DNA of 64,000 bases, from assembly GCF_038433135.1 (NCBI RefSeq), contig NZ_JBCDMV010000030.1, forward strand, positions 1 through 64,000. The letters are read 5' to 3'. Both the position numbers and the translations under genes were made by a program. Positions 7,196-13,390 of the stretch are shown piece after piece. The notes beneath the pieces were generated by a model, which saw only the letters and a list, made by a program, of their open reading frames with translations, did not search any database and was not told the DNA's origin. Numbering within the stretch: the stretch's first letter is position 1; the number at the start of each line of letters is the position of its first letter. This DNA is from Luteococcus sp038433135 (GTDB lineage: Bacteria > Actinomycetota > Actinomycetes > Propionibacteriales > Propionibacteriaceae).

Positions 7196-8011
7196 ATGAC
7201 CGACGGTCTGGCCCCCAACAGCCGAGGGACGCTGTTTCCGGCACGCCTGCCCACCGGATTCTGGCGGCTTCCGGCATCGCCCGAGGTCAGCGAGCTGGTC
7301 TCCTGGTGGTGGATCAGCCAGTGGGCACTGCCCGACGGAGAGGAATCCCATCAGGAGCTCCTCGCCTTTCCCGCCAGCAATCTGGTTCTGGAAGACAGTC
7401 AGGTGCGGTTCTGGGGCTCCAGCACCCGCCGTTCCACCAAGGTTCTACGCGGACATGGCTGGGCCCTCGGCGCCCTGCTGCGCCCGGCCGCGGTTCGCGG
7501 TTTCGTGACCGATCCCGCGTCGCTGCGTGACGACTCGATGCCGGTGGACATGTCCGCGCTCCACACGGCCGTGGCCTCCCACGCCGCCTGCGATCTGCGC
7601 GACGCAGTCGGCGACGTCGAGCCCTGGCTGGTTGACCGGGTCGGGCCGATTGGAGACGAAGCCCGGCTGGCCAATCGGATGGCAGAGCTTGCCAACAACG
7701 ATCCGAAGATCTCCAGCGTGAGCGAGCTCGCCAGCGCCCTGGGCATCTCCGAGCGTTCGGTGCACCGCCTGGCCGCCGGCTATGTGGGCCTCTCCCCGTA
7801 CAGCATCATTCGGCGACGCCGTCTTCAGGAGGCCGTCGCCGCCGCGCGTGAAGACCCGCAGGAGTCTCTGGCCAGCATTGCCGCGCGCTTCGGCTTCGTC
7901 GATCAGCCGCATCTGGCCAGAGAGGCGCGCGAACTCATGGGCTACCCGCTGCAGACCTACCGTCGGGAACTCCACTCGTCAGGGATGATGGCCCCGCCGC
8001 CTCTCCACTGA
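7196..8011 (+). CDS. AraC-family transcriptional regulator (DUF6597-type N-domain)
   Basis: A 271-residue regulator. The N-terminal 110 residues (VSELVSWWWISQWALPDGEE...LAFPASNLVLED...VLRGHGWALGALLRPAAVRG) match the sensory domain common in actinobacterial AraC proteins of the DUF6597 type. The C-terminal HTH_18 domain holds SVSELASALGISERSVHRLA and LASIAARFGFVDQPHLAREA followed by MGYPLQTYRR. The ATG at 7196 is 50 bp from the divergent VOC start. The SRPBCC gene follows 140 bp downstream with a promoter sharing the VOC motif, so both neighbours are plausible targets. Confidence 0.9.
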   Translation: MTDGLAPNSRGTLFPARLPTGFWRLPASPEVSELVSWWWISQWALPDGEESHQELLAFPASNLVLEDSQVRFWGSSTRRSTKVLRGHGWALGALLRPAAVRGFVTDPASLRDDSMPVDMSALHTAVASHAACDLRDAVGDVEPWLVDRVGPIGDEARLANRMAELANNDPKISSVSELASALGISERSVHRLAAGYVGLSPYSIIRRRRLQEAVAAAREDPQESLASIAARFGFVDQPHLAREARELMGYPLQTYRRELHSSGMMAPPPLH

Positions 8012-8079
8012 CAAGAAACTGGGCCGTCAGGAGTCGACCGTCCAGCTGCCCGGGTCTTGGCGGTGAACTGCGCACGATC

Positions 8080-8112
8080 GGACAAACCCATACCAGCGGT
8101 CCTTCCTAGTCT
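8080..8112 (+). promoter_or_regulatory. Putative AraC-controlled promoter of the SRPBCC gene
   Basis: GGACAAAC (8080-8087), 17 bp, CCTAGTCT (8105-8112): the same words and spacing as at 2837-2869. The transcript would begin near 8118 and carry the AGGAAGGA ribosome site. That site lies in an inverted repeat (GTCCTTCCTAGTCTG 8099-8113 against CAGTCAGGAAGGAC 8131-8144), of which only the right half would be in the RNA if TAGTCT is the -10 box. Confidence 0.5.
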
Positions 8113-8151
8113 GGGGGAACTACCACCGATCAGTCAGGAAGGACGACCCCG

Positions 8152-8637
8152 ATGACCGAGCTTTGGGGAGAACTCAACCGCAGCACCGGTTCCGGCACCG
8201 TCACACTGCGCCACTGTTTCCCCGCCGACCAGGCAAGGCTGTGGCAAGCCATCACCGATCCCGCCGAGCTGGGGCGCTGGATGGCCGCCGTCACCATCAC
8301 CGGCGACGACTACCGGATCGACTTCGATCCCTCCGACCCCGCCCAGCAAACCAGCGGGCCGATCGAGCACTGCGATCCGCCGACCGGTTTCACCCTCGCC
8401 TGGCTCAATGCCGGCGAGGACGAGGCGTCGCGGGTGACCCTCACCCTGGCAGAAGGTGCGGACGGCACCGAGCTCACCCTGGTGCACAGCCTGTTGCCCA
8501 CCAGCCAGGACGTCGGACATGCGGCCGGTTGGGAGGTCTACCTGCGGTGCCTGGAAGCGCATCTGGCTGGTGCAGAACTCCCCGACTGGGGTACGAGCTG
8601 GGAGGTCTTTCGGGAGGCCCACGCCGCGCGGCAGTAG
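8152..8637 (+). CDS. SRPBCC (AHSA1-type) domain protein
   Basis: A 161-residue START/Bet v1-like protein. Family marks are the early strand TVTLRHCFPADQARLWQAIT, the DPAELGRWMA helix end, and TELTLVHSLLP with GWEVYLRCLEAHLAG near the C-terminal helix. Such proteins bind hydrophobic ligands; actinobacterial AHSA1 genes are often adjacent to small HTH regulators. The ATG at 8152 has an AGGAAGGA site. It lies downstream of the second AraC gene on the same strand. The ligand is unknown. Confidence 0.85.
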   Translation: MTELWGELNRSTGSGTVTLRHCFPADQARLWQAITDPAELGRWMAAVTITGDDYRIDFDPSDPAQQTSGPIEHCDPPTGFTLAWLNAGEDEASRVTLTLAEGADGTELTLVHSLLPTSQDVGHAAGWEVYLRCLEAHLAGAELPDWGTSWEVFREAHAARQ

Positions 8638-8647
8638 AGTCTCCCCC

Positions 8648-9142
8648 ATGCTCGCCCTCACCCCTGACCAGATCCGCAGCGGTTTCGTGAACTGCACCAA
8701 GGGTGAGGCCAAGCGGCACATGGTGCCGGGCACCCTGGACGCCGTCGACTGGGAGAACCTGGACTTCTTCGGCTGGCGGGATCCGGGCTCGGAACTGATT
8801 GGCGGGATGGCGCTGTGGCGCGGGGACGACGTCATCTCCATCGCGCTACGCGCCACCCAACGCCCCTTGTCGGCCAAGCAGAGCATGTGCTCGCTGTGCT
8901 ACACCTTCCACTCCAGCGGCGACGTGGTGTTGATGGGCGCCAAGCGCGCCGGGGCCCGGGGCCGCGACGGCAACACCGTCGGCGCCTCGATGTGCGCGGA
9001 TCTGGCCTGCTCGCTCTACGCCCGCAAGCTCAAGCAGCCCCGACGGGTACAGCCCCAGGAGACCCTGGACGTCGACGCCAGGATCGCCCGGCTGCGGCTG
9101 AACCTGGACAAGTTCGTCGCCCGGGTGGTCGACGGGCTCTGA
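8648..9142 (+). CDS. FBP-domain protein (EF-G-binding, FusB-like zinc finger)
   Basis: A 164-residue protein with the FBP C-terminal treble-clef zinc finger: CSLC near residue 80 and a second CADLAC pair near residue 118, linked by the GAKRAGARGRDGNTVG loop. FusB-type members bind elongation factor G and can free fusidic-acid-stalled ribosomes; most actinobacterial copies are uncharacterised. The start at 8648 is supported by a TAGAGT -10 box (8635-8640) 7 nt upstream, implying a leaderless mRNA. Its last 71 bp plus 35 bp of flank are repeated at 10607-10712, beyond brnQ. Confidence 0.85.
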   Translation: MLALTPDQIRSGFVNCTKGEAKRHMVPGTLDAVDWENLDFFGWRDPGSELIGGMALWRGDDVISIALRATQRPLSAKQSMCSLCYTFHSSGDVVLMGAKRAGARGRDGNTVGASMCADLACSLYARKLKQPRRVQPQETLDVDARIARLRLNLDKFVARVVDGL

Positions 9143-9177
9143 GGAGCGCCAGCCCACCTGGCTGTGGCACGTTGGGG
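9072..9177 (+). repeat. 106-bp direct repeat, copy A (FBP gene 3' end)
   Basis: Covers the last codons of the FBP gene (from TCGACGCCAGGATCG), its stop and 35 bp beyond (to GTTGGGG). It matches 10607-10712 in the same orientation with 5 differences in 106 positions by eye. The two copies bracket brnQ. Confidence 0.9.
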
Positions 9178-9212
9178 TTGGCCACCACGGCAACGGTCAG
9201 CATGCCAGCAAC

Positions 9213-10571
9213 CTAGACCCGCTGCCGCGGCAGTGCCATCCCCGCGCCCAGCCCCACCAGAGCGGGCAGGATCCAGCCGAAGCCGAGCGTGAAACCGGGT
9301 AGGACTCCCCCGGCGGCGCCCGCCGCCGATGCCAGCCCGGCGGGCACGCCGGACTGCGTCGCCAGCAGGAAGAGCAGTGAGACCACGCCGGCACCCAGCA
9401 TCATCAGGCGGTAGGCCCACGGGCGGTGACGGACCCATGGATCCAGCAGGCCCAGCACGATCATGGAGATGGCCAGCGGGTACAGCAGCACCAGCACCGG
9501 AACCGCGGCCTTGATGATGGTGTCGAGTCCGACGTTCGCCACGGCGAAGGAGACCAGCGCGAACACGACGGCCCAGCCGCGGTGGGACAGGCTGCGGGGG
9601 AACATCGTCGCGAACATCTCCGCGCAGGCAGTCAGCAGGCCGATGCAGGTCTTCAGGCAGGCAACCCCCATGATGAGCGCCGCCAGCAGGTGTCCGACGC
9701 CACCGAAGGACTCGCTGGCCACCCGGGACAGGGCGACGGCACCATTGGCGTCGCGGGCCACGACGTGCGTCGAGCGCGCCCCCAGGAAGGCCAGCGCGGC
9801 GTAGATCACGCACATCGCAACGCCGGCCACGACGCCGGCGCGCCCCACCTCCACGGCGATCCGGCGCGGCTGGGTGACGCCCATCCGCCGCACCGCCTCG
9901 ATCACCACTATGGCGAAGGCCAGGGAGGCGAGGGCGTCCATCGTGTTGTAGCCGTCCAGCACACCCTGGCTGGCGGCATGCGACGCATAGGGCCCGGTGG
10001 CCGCTGGGGCAGGACTGCCGGACCCCAGCAGCGCGACGACCAGCAGCAACCCGAGCAGCACCAGGAAGACCGGGGTCAGCCACTTGCCGACGTAGTCCAA
10101 CAGCTTGCCCGGACGGATGGCTGCTGCCAGGGCCACGGCGAAGAAGACCGCCGTGAAGCCCGCCAGCGCCCAGCGGCCGACTCCATCGGACATGGTGCCG
10201 CCGAAGGCCATCTCGTAGGAGACCGTCGCCGTGCGCGGGATGGCGAAGAAGGGCCCGATGGTCAGGTACAACGCGCAGGTGAACAACACCCCGAACCAGG
10301 GCGCCACCCGGGAGGCCAGCTCGTGCAGGCTGGCGGTGCCGGCCATGGCGGAGGCCACCACGCCCAGGATCGGCAGTCCCACGGCAGCCACCAGGAAGCC
10401 GGCCGTCGCGGCCAGGACAGCGGACCCCGCCGCCAGCCCCATCGAGATGGGGAAGATCAGGTTGCCGGCCCCGAAGAAGAGCCCGAAGAGCAGGGAGCCC
10501 AACAACAGGGACTGGCGGGTGGACAGGTGGGCATCGGATGCGGTGGTGGACACCAGCGCAGTATTTCGCAT
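9213..10571 (-). CDS. brnQ: Branched-chain amino acid carrier BrnQ (LIVCS family)
   Basis: A 452-residue transporter with about 12 membrane segments that imports leucine, isoleucine and valine with Na+ or H+. The family signature SLLFGLFFGAGNLIFPISMG lies near residue 30; YLTIGPFFAIPRTATVSYE and DALASLAFAIVVIEAVRRMG are also typical. The start is ATG 10571; the longer open frame to 10646 runs into the duplicated FBP fragment and is unlikely. The gene is antisense to both flanking genes and lies alone between two 106-bp direct repeats. This suggests it was inserted between the FBP and M16 peptidase genes by a duplication-forming event. Confidence 0.92.
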   Translation of the reverse strand: MRNTALVSTTASDAHLSTRQSLLLGSLLFGLFFGAGNLIFPISMGLAAGSAVLAATAGFLVAAVGLPILGVVASAMAGTASLHELASRVAPWFGVLFTCALYLTIGPFFAIPRTATVSYEMAFGGTMSDGVGRWALAGFTAVFFAVALAAAIRPGKLLDYVGKWLTPVFLVLLGLLLVVALLGSGSPAPAATGPYASHAASQGVLDGYNTMDALASLAFAIVVIEAVRRMGVTQPRRIAVEVGRAGVVAGVAMCVIYAALAFLGARSTHVVARDANGAVALSRVASESFGGVGHLLAALIMGVACLKTCIGLLTACAEMFATMFPRSLSHRGWAVVFALVSFAVANVGLDTIIKAAVPVLVLLYPLAISMIVLGLLDPWVRHRPWAYRLMMLGAGVVSLLFLLATQSGVPAGLASAAGAAGGVLPGFTLGFGWILPALVGLGAGMALPRQRV

Positions 10572-10606
10572 GAACCCACCCAGGGCGCACAGGAGGCTCG
10601 CCGAGT

Positions 10607-10712
10607 TCGACGCCAGGATCGTCCGGCTGCGGCTGAACCTGGACAACTTCGTCGCTCGGGTAGTCGACGGGCTCTGAGGAGCGCCAGCCCACCTGGCTGT
10701 GGCACGCTGGGG
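10607..10712 (+). repeat. 106-bp direct repeat, copy B (truncated FBP fragment)
   Basis: A copy of the FBP gene end without the rest of the gene. Differences from copy A include ATCGTCC for ATCGCCC, CAACTTC for CAAGTTC and GTAGTC for GTGGTC. It ends directly before the ATG of the first M16 peptidase gene, so copy B is probably the original junction side of that gene. Confidence 0.9.
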
Positions 10713-10715
10713 GGC

Positions 10716-12017
10716 ATGTCACAAGCCCTGACGCTGCGCTACGAGATCATCGAACGAACCCTGCCCAATGGGCTTCGGGTGGTGGTCAACCCGGATCCGA
10801 GTTCACCGGCCGTCGCCGTGAACCTCTGGTACCACGTCGGATCCGCCAATGAGGTGAGTGGGCGCAGCGGCTTTGCGCACCTGTTCGAGCACCTGATGTT
10901 CCAGGGCTCGGCCCAGGTCACCAAGGGCGAGCACCTCTCCGAGCTGCAGGCCGTCGGTGCCAACGTGAACGCCACCACCAGCTTTGACCGCACCAACTAC
11001 TTCGAGACCGTGCCGCCCGGCGCCGTCGAGCTGGCCCTGTGGCTTGAGGCCGACCGGCTGGCCAGTCTGGACGTCAGCCAGGAGAATCTGGACAACCAGC
11101 GCGAGGTGGTGAAGGAGGAGAAGCGGCAGCGCTACGACAATGTTCCCTATGGTGACCAGTTGCCGCTGCTGCTCTCGCTGAACTTCCCGCAGCAGCACCC
11201 CTACGGCCACACGACGATCGGCTCGATGGAGGACCTGGACGCCGCCAGCCTGGACGACGTGCGGGACTTCTTCGCCAGCTGGTACCGGGCCTCCAATCTG
11301 GTGCTCACCCTGGCCGGGGCGATCGACGCCGAACAGGCCCTCTTGCTTGCCGAACGCTACTTAGGTGAGCTCCCCACGCTGCCCGCCCCGGAGCGCAGCA
11401 CGGCCGATCCGCTACCCCCGCACACCGGGATCCCGCGGGTGGAGGTGGTGCGCGAGGTGCCCCGTGCCGCGCTGCACCTGGGCTGGCGCACTCCCCCGCT
11501 GGGCCACGACGACCATCTTGCCGTCGAACAGGCGCTGGCCATCCTGGGCAGCGGGCCCGCCAGCCGGCTGCACAAGCTGATGGTCCGCCAGACCAGCACC
11601 GCGGAGGGCGTCGGAGGTTCGCAGTTCGACCTGGCGCAGGGCACCAGCCTGGCACTGGTCTCGGCCCGGGCCCGCGACGGCCACAGCCTGGAGGAGCTGG
11701 AGGGTCAGATCGTTGCCGAACTGACCCGACTTGTCGAGGACGGGGTCACCGACGAGGAGGTGGACCGCGCCAATGCCTCCTATGAGCGGGAGTGGCTGGG
11801 TGAGCTGGCCCAGATCGACAGCCGCGCCGACCAGCTGGGCGCCTTCGCCACCCTGCAGGGCGACCCGTCGCTGCTGAACGAGCACCTGGCCCGGATGCGG
11901 GCCGTCACCCCCGACGACATCCGCCGGGCCGCCCGCAGCTGGCTGAAACCGGAGAACCGCAGTGTGCTGTACTACCTTCCGCAGAACGGCTCCGAGACCA
12001 CCGAGGACCAGGCATGA
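10716..12017 (+). CDS. M16-family zinc metallopeptidase (catalytic partner)
   Basis: A 433-residue M16B-type peptidase (processing-peptidase / PqqL-like). The inverted zinc motif H55-x-x-E58-H59 is present in SGFAHLFEHLMFQGS, with the distal Glu region in NQREVVKEEKRQRYDN. The second M16 domain carries PRAALHLGWRTPPLGHDDHL. No signal peptide is visible, so it is probably cytoplasmic. It overlaps the next gene by 4 bp (ATGA). M16B enzymes commonly work as a heterodimer of one zinc-bearing and one zinc-free subunit, and this pair fits that plan. The substrate is unknown. Confidence 0.92.
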   Translation: MSQALTLRYEIIERTLPNGLRVVVNPDPSSPAVAVNLWYHVGSANEVSGRSGFAHLFEHLMFQGSAQVTKGEHLSELQAVGANVNATTSFDRTNYFETVPPGAVELALWLEADRLASLDVSQENLDNQREVVKEEKRQRYDNVPYGDQLPLLLSLNFPQQHPYGHTTIGSMEDLDAASLDDVRDFFASWYRASNLVLTLAGAIDAEQALLLAERYLGELPTLPAPERSTADPLPPHTGIPRVEVVREVPRAALHLGWRTPPLGHDDHLAVEQALAILGSGPASRLHKLMVRQTSTAEGVGGSQFDLAQGTSLALVSARARDGHSLEELEGQIVAELTRLVEDGVTDEEVDRANASYEREWLGELAQIDSRADQLGAFATLQGDPSLLNEHLARMRAVTPDDIRRAARSWLKPENRSVLYYLPQNGSETTEDQA

Positions 12018-13390
12018 ACCAGCTCCCCCGCCCCGAAGCCAGCAGCGCCAACAGCTGGCGCTTCCCCACCCCCGACGTCCGCGAACTGGCCAATGGCCTG
12101 ACCGTGTGGCGTTTCAACCTGCCCGGCCAGCACGTGGTCACGGCGCAGCTGGTGCTGGATGTGCCGCTCACCCTGGAGGTGCCGGAGGTGGAGGGCATCG
12201 CCACCATCGCGCTGCGCACCAGCGACGAGGGCACGGTGCAGCACCCGGGTGAGCAGCTGGTCGACGCCCTGGAGTCCGCCGGCGCCGCCTTCGACGGGGG
12301 CGCCTCTGCCAGCGCCACCCTGTGCTCGATCGACGTGCCCAACACCCGGCTGGCCACCGCCCTGCCGCTGCTGGCCGAGATCGTGCAGAGCCCGCAGTAC
12401 GACCCGGCCGACGTGGAACGGCACGTCGCCCTGCGGCTGGCCGAGCTGGAGCAGACCATGGTGAGCGCCCCCTCGCTGGCGGCCTTGGCGGTTCGCCGGG
12501 TGGTCTTCGACGACAGTTCCCGCGAGGCCCGCCCGCAGGGTGGCCTGCCCGGCACCGTCGCGGCGATCACCCCGGAGCTGGTGCGCGCCTTCCACGACCG
12601 GCACTGGCGCCCGGACGGCGCCACCCTGATCCTGGCCGGGGACCTGGACGATTCGGTCGATGTCCTGGTGGACCAGGCCTTCGGCGGCTGGGGCTCGGTC
12701 AGCGGCACCGCGCTGCACGTCATCCCCACCCCGCGGGGCGCCCAGACCGTGCTCGACGGCAAGCGGGTGGTGCATCTGGTGGACCTCCCGGGCGCGGTGC
12801 AGACCGAGATCCGGGTGAGCGGGATCGGCGTCGATCGCACCAGCCTGGACTTCGCGCCGTTGCAGGTGGCCGCCAATGCGATGGGCGGCAGCTTCGGCAG
12901 CCGGCTCAACACGGTGCTGCGGGAAGAGAAGGGTTACACCTATGGCGTGCACTTCTCCGTCGCCCCGGCCCGGCTGTCGGGTAGCTGGGCGGTCAGCGCC
13001 AGCGTGCGCACCGAGGTGACCGTCGACGCCCTGGCCGAGACCCTGCGGATCATGGCCCTGGACGAGGACTTCACCGCCGACGAGGTCAGCGACGCGATCA
13101 ACCAGCAGCTGGGGATCGCCCCGCTGCGCTACGACACCGCCGGCGCGATCGCCAACCAGGCGGCCACCCTGGCCGCGTCGGGCTGGGAGGCGGACTTCGT
13201 GAACCTGCACTTCACCCGGGTCGGACAGGTCACGCCGGGCAGCGCGAGCGTCGCCTACCGCAAGATCGTGCGGCCGGACAATTCTCACGTCGTGCTGGTG
13301 GGCGACGCCGAGCAGCTGCGCCCCGCCCTGGAGAGCGCCGGCTACGCGGTGCAGCCGGTCGAGTTACTTCAGGGCGGCCTCGGCGGCTGA
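12014..13390 (+). CDS. M16-family peptidase-like protein (non-catalytic partner)
   Basis: A 458-residue M16 homologue. Where the partner has HLFEH this protein reads VEGIATIALRTSDEGT, so the zinc ligands are missing. It does carry the C-domain substrate-binding signature FGSRLNTVLREEKGYTYGVH. Loss of the zinc motif with retention of this R/Y element is the usual state of the companion subunit. It is translationally coupled to the catalytic gene. Its 3' end overlaps the convergent UPF0182 gene by 27 bp. Confidence 0.9.
   Translation: MNQLPRPEASSANSWRFPTPDVRELANGLTVWRFNLPGQHVVTAQLVLDVPLTLEVPEVEGIATIALRTSDEGTVQHPGEQLVDALESAGAAFDGGASASATLCSIDVPNTRLATALPLLAEIVQSPQYDPADVERHVALRLAELEQTMVSAPSLAALAVRRVVFDDSSREARPQGGLPGTVAAITPELVRAFHDRHWRPDGATLILAGDLDDSVDVLVDQAFGGWGSVSGTALHVIPTPRGAQTVLDGKRVVHLVDLPGAVQTEIRVSGIGVDRTSLDFAPLQVAANAMGGSFGSRLNTVLREEKGYTYGVHFSVAPARLSGSWAVSASVRTEVTVDALAETLRIMALDEDFTADEVSDAINQQLGIAPLRYDTAGAIANQAATLAASGWEADFVNLHFTRVGQVTPGSASVAYRKIVRPDNSHVVLVGDAEQLRPALESAGYAVQPVELLQGGLGG

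Noticed and set aside
8025..8075. Possible third copy of the palindromic repeat
   Set aside because: A GTCCAGCTGCCCGGG stretch resembles part of the repeat, but the loop and right arm are missing.
9016..10722. 568-residue minus-strand open frame over brnQ
   Set aside because: It is a shadow frame of brnQ: its product is Arg/Gly-rich without any family motif, while the brnQ frame gives a clear 12-segment transporter.
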